A program made the translations under genes and the position numbers. This document shows, in pieces, positions 46,484 through 53,810 of a stretch of 64,000 bases of DNA; the stretch's first letter is position 1, and each line of letters begins with the position of its first letter. This stretch comes from Sulfurimonas sp. Lineage in GTDB: Bacteria; Campylobacterota; Campylobacteria; Campylobacterales; Sulfurimonadaceae. The notes under the pieces were generated by a model. The model was given only the letters and a program-made list of their open reading frames with translations, was not told the origin of the DNA and made no database searches. The stretch is taken from assembly GCA_026996295.1 (NCBI GenBank), contig JALWLL010000014.1, positions 1-64,000 of the forward strand. The letters are read 5' to 3'.

Positions 46484-47113
46484 ATGAAATATACAAAAAC
46501 AAAACAAGTTCAAAGCATATTGATAACATCTAGCTTCTTAGTCATAGCTGCTTTTAATGGATGTAGTGAAAATTCTCAAGAAGACAAACAAAAAGAGAAT
46601 ATTCAAAGAAGCTCCAACGAAACACCCCAAATTGAAGTCATAGCAAATGAAAATGCACATGAGATAAAAGTACAACAAAAACACAGTGATGCCAATCAAA
46701 GTAAATCGTACTATCTTGAATACAACATTAAAAGTGAATATGATCCAAATGCACAACCTGCAAATAAGGATGCATCTGTGCGAGTAAAGCCAAGAACATC
46801 TATTGATGCAAACATGCATGTGAGAAGCCCCTACGAAAAACTTCAGGTTTCTTTACTTGTCAATAAGCTCAGTAAAAAGTTTATTGTCAAGTGTTCTGCA
46901 TGTCATAATGATTATGCAAACGGAATTATCGGCCCTTCCCTTCTATCAAAAAGTTCTGATGAAATTTTCAACAAAATAGCAGACTTTAAAAGTGGCAAGA
47001 AATCAAATCCACTTATGAATGATCTTATAAAAATGATGAGTGATGAAGAGATTCGTGAGATAGCAGATGATATCTATGAGTTTAACAAACAAATCGAAGC
47101 GATAAGGAAATAA
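46484..47113 (+). CDS. nosC1: Monoheme cytochrome c NosC1
   Basis: Periplasmic cytochrome c of the clade II nos cluster. It has an N-terminal hydrophobic signal ending FNGCSEN, which may be a weak lipobox, a long polar linker (about residues 30-125), and a heme domain with CSACH (about 137) and later Met residues for the sixth ligand (ASNP-LMNDLIKMM). 209 residues. Probably hands electrons to the cytochrome domain of NosZ. NosC1 and NosC2 are paralogues, both with a 'DFK.G.K..PL/M..L' region. Confidence 0.88.
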   Translation: MKYTKTKQVQSILITSSFLVIAAFNGCSENSQEDKQKENIQRSSNETPQIEVIANENAHEIKVQQKHSDANQSKSYYLEYNIKSEYDPNAQPANKDASVRVKPRTSIDANMHVRSPYEKLQVSLLVNKLSKKFIVKCSACHNDYANGIIGPSLLSKSSDEIFNKIADFKSGKKSNPLMNDLIKMMSDEEIREIADDIYEFNKQIEAIRK

Positions 47114-47115
47114 AG

Positions 47116-47622
47116 ATGAAAAATATAATAGTTGGAATTTTAACGCTGCTTATTTTTGGTTTAATGGCCTGGACGGCTTCACAGGGTGGAGCATACCACG
47201 GTGGTGAGCAGAACAAGGTTATCAAAGATTTTGGAGATTCTGCGATGCAAACGGCTTCTGTTGTTGCCCCTAAAGAAAAGGATGACAGACAAAAAGAGAT
47301 GGATGAACTCAATGCCCTTAAGGATAAAGCAGGTAATACCGGTGCATTTAAGGTATCACAAGAGTATAAAAGTAAATGTTCCTCTTGCCATGGTGTCAAT
47401 GGTTCAGGTTTCCAAAATGGCAGAAAGATGATGGGTCCAAAACTTTTCGGACAAAATGAAGCCGAGATCTACAAAAAACTGAGTGATTTCAAAGATGGAA
47501 GAAAAGAAAATATGATTATGAAAGGGCTTCTAATCAAACTCAATGATGAGGACTTAAAAAGATTGGCAAAAGAGATTGGAGAATTCCCGGCTCGTGCAAA
47601 AGCACTTCAGGAAAGCAACTAA
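47116..47622 (+). CDS. nosC2: Monoheme cytochrome c NosC2
   Basis: Second small cytochrome of the electron chain to NosZ. One N-terminal membrane helix or uncleaved signal (IIVGILTLLIFGLMAWTAS), a linker, and a heme domain with CSSCHGVNGSG (about residue 88), then GPKLFGQ and LSDFKDGRKENMIMKG supplying Met ligands. 168 residues. It starts 2 bases after nosC1. Confidence 0.9.
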   Translation: MKNIIVGILTLLIFGLMAWTASQGGAYHGGEQNKVIKDFGDSAMQTASVVAPKEKDDRQKEMDELNALKDKAGNTGAFKVSQEYKSKCSSCHGVNGSGFQNGRKMMGPKLFGQNEAEIYKKLSDFKDGRKENMIMKGLLIKLNDEDLKRLAKEIGEFPARAKALQESN

Positions 47623-47645
47623 CACTCAATGAGAGGAAGTTTATA

Positions 47646-48551
47646 ATGGATAAGTATAATAATAGAGAAACGATAAGTAAAACTACTTTTTACTCCACCT
47701 TTTTTGATACAACAAGAGATGGTAAAAAAAAGTTCAGTTACAGAATGAAAAGGTGGATCCTTGTGATTGGGATCCATCTACTTTTTTTCTTATCGTTTTT
47801 TATCGACTTACAAATGTTGGAAGGAACACTCAGTGGTTCAAGATTTTTAGGTTTTCATATGATAGATCCCTATATGACCATAGAGATGTTCTTGGCAACA
47901 CACCACATGCCTGTCAATATCATCATCGGGACAACAACGATCATTATTGTATATCTCTTGGTTGGGGGTAGAAGTTACTGTGCATGGGTTTGTCCTTATG
48001 GAATCCTAAGTGAGGTGGGAGAAAAACTTCATAATACGCTTGTAACAAAAAAGATCATTAAAGAAAGAAAGTTCGACCATAGAGTACGCTACATTTTCTG
48101 GGCGATCTTTTTAATACTTTCAGCAACAAGCGGTTACTTGGTATTTGAGACTATTAATGTTGTGGGCATACTCAGTAGAATGATCGTCTATGGATGGTCT
48201 TTGGCTTTTCTTTGGGTTGTCGTTGTGTTTTTGTTTGAGGTTTTTTACTCACGCCGTGCATGGTGTACCTATATTTGTCCTATTGGCACGACCTATGGTT
48301 TCATTGGTAAGGTCTCAGCACTCAGAATCGAATGGAACGATAACTGTGATCACTGTATGGTATGTCACGATGTATGTTTTGAAAATCAGGTTTTAGAGAT
48401 TACAAAAGCAAAATATGACAAACAAAGAGAAGAAGAAGGTATTACAAGGGAGTATATTACGGGTGCAGATTGTACCTTATGCGGAAGATGTATAGATGTC
48501 TGTCACGAAGATGCTCTTAACTTTGACTTTAGACTCAAAAGTTTAATATAA
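47646..48551 (+). CDS. nosH: Membrane iron-sulfur protein NosH
   Basis: NapH-like membrane protein thought to oxidise menaquinol and pass electrons to NosG. Four helices, with CAWVCPYG and CTYICPIG motifs after helices 2 and 4 on the cytoplasmic side, and two C-terminal 4Fe-4S motifs, CDHCMVCHDVC and CTLCGRCIDVC. In the last motif His replaces the usual Pro after the fourth Cys. 301 residues. GAGAGGAAGTTTATA gives the ribosome site. Confidence 0.92.
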   Translation: MDKYNNRETISKTTFYSTFFDTTRDGKKKFSYRMKRWILVIGIHLLFFLSFFIDLQMLEGTLSGSRFLGFHMIDPYMTIEMFLATHHMPVNIIIGTTTIIIVYLLVGGRSYCAWVCPYGILSEVGEKLHNTLVTKKIIKERKFDHRVRYIFWAIFLILSATSGYLVFETINVVGILSRMIVYGWSLAFLWVVVVFLFEVFYSRRAWCTYICPIGTTYGFIGKVSALRIEWNDNCDHCMVCHDVCFENQVLEITKAKYDKQREEEGITREYITGADCTLCGRCIDVCHEDALNFDFRLKSLI

Positions 48552-48559
48552 AGGTTTCT

Positions 48560-49201
48560 ATGATGATAAAAGTCTCTAATCTTACGAAAAAATTTGGCTC
48601 ACATATCTCTTTGGATAATGTGTCATGTGAGTTTCACAAAAATGAAAGCATTGCACTCATGGGTGCAAACGGAGCCGGAAAAACCACTCTGATTCGCTCT
48701 ATTTTAGGTTATTATCATCCCAATAACGGAGAGGTGCTTATTGATGGCAGAAACCCTATCAAAGAGCGTGTAAAAGTTTTAAAAAATATCAGTTTTGTAC
48801 CGCAGTTACCACCGCCGATCAAACTAAGTCTTGATGAACTTGTTCAGTATATCAGTATCAGTGCAAATGTTGATAAAGATCTTATCTCCCATTATGCTGA
48901 TGAGATGCAACTTGACATCAAGGCAAATCTTTCAAAATCATTTTTTAAACTCAGTGGCGGAATGAAACAAAAAATGCTCATAGCGATCTCCCTTGCAAAA
49001 AAAAGCGATATCATCATCTATGATGAGCCCACTGCCAATCTTGACCCAAAAGCAAGAGATGATTTTTACAGACTTCTCAAACAAAACGAAAATGAAAAAG
49101 TACTTCTGTTTGTCACCCATAGGTTAGAAGAGGTTAAAGAGCTTGTTAACAGACAGATATATATGGATCTTGGAAAAGTTGTCTCGGATGAAATCGTTTA
49201 A
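48560..49201 (+). CDS. nosF: ABC transporter ATPase NosF
   Basis: ATPase of the NosFY exporter, which with NosD supports CuZ assembly. Walker A GANGAGKTT, signature LSGGMKQK, Walker B IIYDEPTANLD and the switch His in FVTHRLEE are all present. The 213 residues are short for NosF (often about 300) but fit the clade II form. Two ATGs in a row (48560 and 48563) are possible starts. Its end overlaps the next gene by 14 bases. Confidence 0.92.
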   Translation: MMIKVSNLTKKFGSHISLDNVSCEFHKNESIALMGANGAGKTTLIRSILGYYHPNNGEVLIDGRNPIKERVKVLKNISFVPQLPPPIKLSLDELVQYISISANVDKDLISHYADEMQLDIKANLSKSFFKLSGGMKQKMLIAISLAKKSDIIIYDEPTANLDPKARDDFYRLLKQNENEKVLLFVTHRLEEVKELVNRQIYMDLGKVVSDEIV

Positions 49202-49649
49202 ACTTTTAATGATCGTAGTGCAAAGCACCTTGTTTGGCTTACTCAGTGGTTGTCTCAGTGCCGAGAATAAATCTGTCACACTCGAAGATACAACCTGTCC
49301 AAAATGTCATATGGAGATTCCAAGCTCACATATACATACGGCTACGATAACTAGAAATAATAAGGTGTACTCCTTTGATGATATAGGCTGCATGATACTA
49401 TGGTGTTCACAAAACAGTGTCAATCTTCCAAAAGTACAGCCCAAAGTATTTACTAACGATACTAAAAAATATATAGATGCCTTTCGTGCACACTATAAAA
49501 TAAATGAAAAAACACCCATGTCCTATGGTTTTTCAGCATATGAAAACCAAACAGAAGGTACTATTGACTTTAAATCAGTCATACTAAGAATGCTTAGAGG
49601 AGAACATATGGCAAATCCAAAAATCAGAAAACAGATACTAGGGCTATAA
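49188..49649 (+). CDS. NosL-like copper lipoprotein (copy 1)
   Basis: A 153-residue outer membrane lipoprotein (MKSFKLLMIVV...LLSGCLSA). The mature part begins with CPKCHM, the CxxCxM copper(I) motif of NosL, followed by the family pattern YSFDDIGCMILW and TPMSYGFSAYE. NosL delivers copper for NosZ. The ATG at 49188 overlaps nosF; the track start 15 codons earlier lies further inside nosF and lacks the signal. It sits between nosF and nosY. Closely related in layout to the lipoprotein at 52700. Confidence 0.85.
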   Translation: MKSFKLLMIVVQSTLFGLLSGCLSAENKSVTLEDTTCPKCHMEIPSSHIHTATITRNNKVYSFDDIGCMILWCSQNSVNLPKVQPKVFTNDTKKYIDAFRAHYKINEKTPMSYGFSAYENQTEGTIDFKSVILRMLRGEHMANPKIRKQILGL

Positions 49650-50477
49650 ATGAAAAACTTATTCTTAATTGCATACCTTGACCTGAAAGAATCTCTTAGA
49701 GCGAAATGGTTTGTAGTTTACTCTCTTGTTTTTGGTGGTCTTATAGCACTATTTTTTATTGCGGGTGTAACCGAATCTCAGGTGATGGGTTTTAGTGGTC
49801 TGAGCAGACTCCTGCTTATGTATATTCAAGTCACTATAGTGATACTTCCTATCTTTATACTTATAACAACGGTACGCTCTATCTCAGGTGATCGGGACAA
49901 CCATATACTTGAGTATATGCTTTCATTCCCTATATCACTCAGACAATATTACTGGGGAAAAATCATAGGTCGCTTTATAACCGTATATATCCCTGTTATT
50001 TTTGCTATGATCATAGCCATACTCTATGGAGCTTTCAAAGGTGCTCAGATACCCTGGAGTATATTTTTCCTTTATACAGGATTACTTTTTGCTCTCTCTA
50101 GCGCCTTTTTAGGTATAGCATTTTTTATATCTTCCTTTGTAAAATCTTCTGAAATTGCTCTTGGACTCGCTTTTTTTGTATGGATATTTCTACTCGCATT
50201 TATAGATATTGCCCTCATTTCACTTATGATGCAGCAAAGATTTGATGAACAGCTCATTATTTTTATCGCTATGGCAAACCCTATGGAGATATTTAGAGTT
50301 GCCGCAATTTCACTTTTTGACCCTGAACTTACGGTGATGGGCCCTGTTGCTTTTTACATTCTTGATTCGATGAGTCAGAGCGTATTTGTGGCCCTTTCCA
50401 TTGGATATCCACTCACGTTGGGACTTATCTTTGCATACTTAGGGTTTAAAATATTTGAAAAAAAAGATTTGGTTTAA
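49650..50477 (+). CDS. nosY: ABC transporter permease NosY
   Basis: Membrane half of the NosFY transporter that supplies the periplasmic NosD/NosZ maturation path. About six helices in 275 residues; ITTVRSISGDRDNHILEYMLSFPISLRQYYWGK is the ABC-2 permease cytoplasmic coupling region (GDR motif), and AMANPMEIFRV is typical of NosY. It starts directly at the base after the NosL-like stop. Confidence 0.92.
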   Translation: MKNLFLIAYLDLKESLRAKWFVVYSLVFGGLIALFFIAGVTESQVMGFSGLSRLLLMYIQVTIVILPIFILITTVRSISGDRDNHILEYMLSFPISLRQYYWGKIIGRFITVYIPVIFAMIIAILYGAFKGAQIPWSIFFLYTGLLFALSSAFLGIAFFISSFVKSSEIALGLAFFVWIFLLAFIDIALISLMMQQRFDEQLIIFIAMANPMEIFRVAAISLFDPELTVMGPVAFYILDSMSQSVFVALSIGYPLTLGLIFAYLGFKIFEKKDLV

Positions 50478-50486
50478 GGAGAAAAT

Positions 50487-50957
50487 ATGAAAAAAATAAT
50501 CTTAGCAATGGTTCTGCTCTCAAGCTTGCTCTTTGGTGAAAGTTTACACTTTGACAACAATACGACATGTCTCGTTAGACATCTCAAGGTGTACAAAAAC
50601 CCTCAATGGGTAGCAAAAATAGAGCTTGCCAATGGGAAAGAGCTCTTTTTTTCGAGTCCAAAATCTATGTTTGAATTTTACCATAGACCCGGACGATGGT
50701 ATGATTTGGGTGTCAGAAGTGAAGAGGACTTTAAAGATATTCTTGTTACTGATTTTGACACACTCCAACCCGTGAAAGCAAAAGGAGCATTTTATGTCTA
50801 TGGAAGCAATATCACATCACCCGCCGGTGATGATCTGGTAGCTTTTGACTCCTATAAAAAGGCGCAAGAGTTTGCAAAACAACATAACGGCAAAAGAGTA
50901 CTTGGTTTTAAAGAAGTTAACTATGCACTTATAAACCTACTCAATGGAAGGATTTAA
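50487..50957 (+). CDS. nosL: NosL-family protein (copy 2), non-lipoprotein form without CxxCxM
   Basis: A 156-residue periplasmic protein with a cleavable signal (MKKIILAMVLLSSLLFGES). The NosL fold is seen in KELFFSSPKSMFEFY, VTDFDTLQPVKAKGAFYVYGS, AFDSYKKAQEFAKQHNGKRVLGF. The copper motif is reduced to a single Cys (NTTCLVRH), with His and Met residues nearby, so copper handling may differ from the other copies. GGAGAAAATATG is a good ribosome site. Confidence 0.85.
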   Translation: MKKIILAMVLLSSLLFGESLHFDNNTTCLVRHLKVYKNPQWVAKIELANGKELFFSSPKSMFEFYHRPGRWYDLGVRSEEDFKDILVTDFDTLQPVKAKGAFYVYGSNITSPAGDDLVAFDSYKKAQEFAKQHNGKRVLGFKEVNYALINLLNGRI

Positions 50958-50958
50958 C

Positions 50959-51483
50959 ATGGCAAAACCAACACCCATAGATGAAGAGATCGTACTTGAT
51001 CCTAAAAGATACATAGTAAGTGAAACAGATGAAACAGGAAAAATCACCTACTGTAATGATTATTTCATAGAAGTATGTGGCTACTCAAAAGAGGAACTCA
51101 TCGGTAAACCACACAGCATTATCCGTCATCCTGATATGCCAAAAGTAGTTTTTAAACTTTTGTGGCAGACTATATCTTCTGGAAAAAATATCAACGCAGT
51201 TGTCAAAAACCTGGCAAAAGATGGAAGATACTACTGGATCTTTACAGAATTTGAGATACGTAAAGATACCGATACAGGTAAGATCATAGGCTACCATGCT
51301 TCTAGAAAAAAGATATCAAAGCATGTTATAGAAGTGATTGCCGATCTTTATAAGGAACTTCTCAAGATAGAACAACGTGATGGCGTCGAAGCGAGTGAAA
51401 AATACCTGATACAATTCCTCAAAGACAAAGATGATGAGATAGAGTTTGCCGATATCATGGAAGAGATTCATAAATTTTACTAG
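50959..51483 (+). CDS. CetB/Aer-like PAS-domain protein in the nos operon
   Basis: A soluble protein of about 174 residues. The N-terminal PAS domain has YIVSETDETGKITYCNDYFIEVCGYSKEELIG, then IIRHPDMPKVVFKLLWQTI and KNLAKDGRYYWIFTE, the pattern of FAD-binding redox PAS domains in Aer and in Campylobacter CetB. A short helical C-terminus follows. CetB partners a membrane chemotaxis protein in energy taxis; no such partner is here. GGAAGGATTTAAC fixes the ATG one base after the nosL stop, so it belongs to the nos operon. Confidence 0.8.
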   Translation: MAKPTPIDEEIVLDPKRYIVSETDETGKITYCNDYFIEVCGYSKEELIGKPHSIIRHPDMPKVVFKLLWQTISSGKNINAVVKNLAKDGRYYWIFTEFEIRKDTDTGKIIGYHASRKKISKHVIEVIADLYKELLKIEQRDGVEASEKYLIQFLKDKDDEIEFADIMEEIHKFY

Positions 51484-51504
51484 ATATCCAAGCAAAGAGA
51501 TCCG

Positions 51505-52719
51505 ATGAAAATAACCTTCTTTCTCCTTTTTCTTCTCTCTTTGGCTTATGCGAATCCACTTCAAAATGCCATTGACAATGCGCCACCCTACTCCACATTA
51601 AAACTCTCACCGGGAGTTTACAGCGGTGGTGTTGTTATAGATAAACCACTTACACTTGAGGGAAAAGCTGATGGTGTCATCATCGATGCCAAAAATATGG
51701 GAAGTGTTATCACTGTACTCTCATCTGATGTGCATATCAAAAAACTCACCATCCAAAACAGTGGTGCCAAAATGCATACCATAGATGCTGCCATCTCCAT
51801 GAAAAATGTACGACACTGCAGTGTAGAAGAGTCTAGATTACTTAACTCCCTCTATGGTATAGATATGGCGATGGTAAGTGACTCCAACATCACCGGCAAC
51901 TACATCACTTCTAAAAAGTTTGATCTGCCTCTTCGTGGAGATGCTCTTAAAATGTACTATGCACACAACAATATTATTGCCAACAACACCATTGAAAACT
52001 CCCGAGATGTTACTCTAAACTACTCACACCATAATCTCTTTGAGAAAAACAGATTTTTGCATAACAGATTTGCAACACATCTGAGCCTGAGTAACGGCAA
52101 TAGATTTCAAAATAATCATTACTTATACAACTCTGTCTCCATTATGATTATGGGTGCAAAAAATACCCAAATCCTGCACAATCAGATACTAAGCTCCAAC
52201 GGAGCAGCCGGGATAGGTTTACTTCTCAAAGGAGTAGCGCGATGTGTATGCGAACATAACAAGATCAGTTTCAATGCCAAAGCCATCTATATTGACGGAC
52301 AAGAAAAAGCAAAAGGGATGAAGCGCTATATCAACTATAATGATATCTCTTACAACAAAGAAGCTCTCCATTTTCATGCAAGTATCAAGGACAATACTAT
52401 TACACACAACAGATTTTTTGCAAATATTGACGATATCGTCAAAGATATAGGTGGAGGTTTCTCTTCAAACAATAAAGTCGAGTACAATTTTTGGGATAGA
52501 TACGTTGGATTTGACAGAGACAATGACAATATAGGGGACACGCCCCATAAGGTGTACCAATACGCAGATCAATTATGGCACTATAACAACAAGATAAAGT
52601 TTTTTTATGCTTCCCCTACCCTGACATTGTTAAATTTTTTATCAAACTTGGCTCCTTTTATTGAGCCAAATCTTCTTATGCAGGATTCAAAACCTGTTTT
52701 TATTTACTCGGATGAGTAA
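51505..52719 (+). CDS. nosD2: NosD (copy 2)
   Basis: A second NosD of 404 residues: signal peptide (MKITFFLLFLLSLAYA), N-terminal 'LQNAIDNAPPYSTLKLSPGVYSGG', beta-helix repeats (NCV-like turns such as NNTIENSRD, HNQILSSN) and the same ending GDTPHKVYQYADQLW. It differs from copy 1 along most of its length, so the duplication is old or one copy came from elsewhere. Gene symbol is a label of mine. Its 3' end overlaps the convergent NosL-like gene by 20 bases. Confidence 0.9.
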   Translation: MKITFFLLFLLSLAYANPLQNAIDNAPPYSTLKLSPGVYSGGVVIDKPLTLEGKADGVIIDAKNMGSVITVLSSDVHIKKLTIQNSGAKMHTIDAAISMKNVRHCSVEESRLLNSLYGIDMAMVSDSNITGNYITSKKFDLPLRGDALKMYYAHNNIIANNTIENSRDVTLNYSHHNLFEKNRFLHNRFATHLSLSNGNRFQNNHYLYNSVSIMIMGAKNTQILHNQILSSNGAAGIGLLLKGVARCVCEHNKISFNAKAIYIDGQEKAKGMKRYINYNDISYNKEALHFHASIKDNTITHNRFFANIDDIVKDIGGGFSSNNKVEYNFWDRYVGFDRDNDNIGDTPHKVYQYADQLWHYNNKIKFFYASPTLTLLNFLSNLAPFIEPNLLMQDSKPVFIYSDE

Positions 52720-53164
52720 TTCTTTTAAGAACTTCATCGTAGCTTAAAATCTCTTCATTTGGCTTAATACTCTCTTTTGTTTTATGTGCACTGTATCCAA
52801 AAGACATAGGTGTCACATTGTTCGTATCATAAAAAGCTTTTTTTGCATCTATCCACTCACCGGTATCCACATCAGTGATCCAAACAACAGCTTTGTCCCT
52901 CCATGGGATATGCTCCTCATCAAGCCACAATGCCATACAACCGATATCATCAAACATATATGTTTTACCATTGTTTGGATTTTTGAGCTGAACAGTGTTT
53001 TTTCTATCACTTACAACCATCACACAACGTGTACACATATCTCTATCCCAATGCACTTCTGAAATAGCTGTTTTTGAAGTTTTTTCACAACCGTTCATGC
53101 CGGTCATAACAACTACACCAAGCACGAGCAAAGCCATTGTTTTGAGTTTGTTTTTCATCATCAT
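52700..53164 (-). CDS. NosL-like copper lipoprotein (copy 3)
   Basis: About 154 residues. I use the ATG at 53164, with GGAG 6 bases before it, giving a lipoprotein signal (MALLVLGVVVMTGMNGCEK); the track start is 38 codons upstream in AT-rich leader. The mature part has CTRCVM (CxxCxM copper motif), YMFDDIGCMALW and TPMSFGYSAHK, closely like the copy at 49188. It is on the opposite strand, tail to tail with the second nosD, at the end of the minus-strand gene group. Confidence 0.85.
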   Translation of the reverse strand: MMMKNKLKTMALLVLGVVVMTGMNGCEKTSKTAISEVHWDRDMCTRCVMVVSDRKNTVQLKNPNNGKTYMFDDIGCMALWLDEEHIPWRDKAVVWITDVDTGEWIDAKKAFYDTNNVTPMSFGYSAHKTKESIKPNEEILSYDEVLKRITHPSK

Positions 53165-53303
53165 TAAACTCTCCATTATATTTATAAAAGTAATTTTAAA
53201 AAAAATATTTAAAAATATAGCATAAAAGAAATTAAATAATAATGATTTTTTATAATTTTTATAACGAATGAGAGTCAAACTCTCAAACTCTTTAAAGAGG
53301 ATT

Positions 53304-53516
53304 TTATAAGAAGCCGAGTTCTGTAAGGATAGGTCTTATTCCAGAAGCTATTTTTATAAGCTCATCTACAAATATACCCTCTGCTTTATCTTCTAAAAGC
53401 CACTCATCTATACGCTTGATCGTATCTGTTTTTTCATCTTCGCTCAACTCTTTAGAGTTAGTAACCGCATCTTTAATTTTTTGTAAATGTTCGTGGTGTT
53501 TATGTGAACTCATCAT
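53304..53516 (-). CDS. Hypothetical small helical protein, 70 residues
   Basis: I do not recognise it. It is soluble, with a His-rich start (SSHKHHEHLQ) that could bind metal, and then three predicted helices. CTTTCC/GGAAAG-type purine stretch precedes the ATG. It follows the 69-residue gene by 9 bases and probably shares its transcript. An inverted repeat GAGAGT-CAA-ACTCTC lies about 20 bases after its stop and may end the transcript. Confidence 0.5.
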   Translation of the reverse strand: MMSSHKHHEHLQKIKDAVTNSKELSEDEKTDTIKRIDEWLLEDKAEGIFVDELIKIASGIRPILTELGFL

Positions 53517-53525
53517 CTTTCCTTT

Positions 53526-53735
53526 TTAATAATAATCATATTTTCCAGCTTCTACATCTTCTTTAATAGCGTCAATTTTTTCTTGAATAATGCTAAGTAG
53601 AAGTCTGGCTGCTTCTCTGTCATCAACTTCGGGTACATCCCAGTCACTAATTTTCATATTTGCTTTAAAGAGTAAGTCAACCTCTTTATGTATCTCTGAT
53701 TTACGACTTTGTAGTTCTTTTTCTATAGTGTTCAT
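53526..53735 (-). CDS. Hypothetical small protein, 69 residues
   Basis: Soluble, acidic and helical (MNTIEKELQSRKSEIHKEVD; IIQEKIDAIKEDVEAGKYDYY). GGTAGGAGAAGTATA gives a strong ribosome site for the ATG at 53735, so the longer track start is wrong. A TATACT on the minus strand about 20 bases upstream could be a separate promoter. No known family recognised; it is placed after the lipoamide dehydrogenase-like gene. Confidence 0.55.
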   Translation of the reverse strand: MNTIEKELQSRKSEIHKEVDLLFKANMKISDWDVPEVDDREAARLLLSIIQEKIDAIKEDVEAGKYDYY

Positions 53736-53810
53736 TATACTTCTCCTACCAAAAGAGTATACATTATTTTTTATTAAATTTACGTGACATTGGCTCTTAT
53801 AGTATGTCAT

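Noticed and set aside
53165-53278. 38-residue extension of the third NosL-like protein
   Set aside because: It is AT-rich leader sequence; the ATG at 53164 has GGAG upstream and begins a proper lipoprotein signal.
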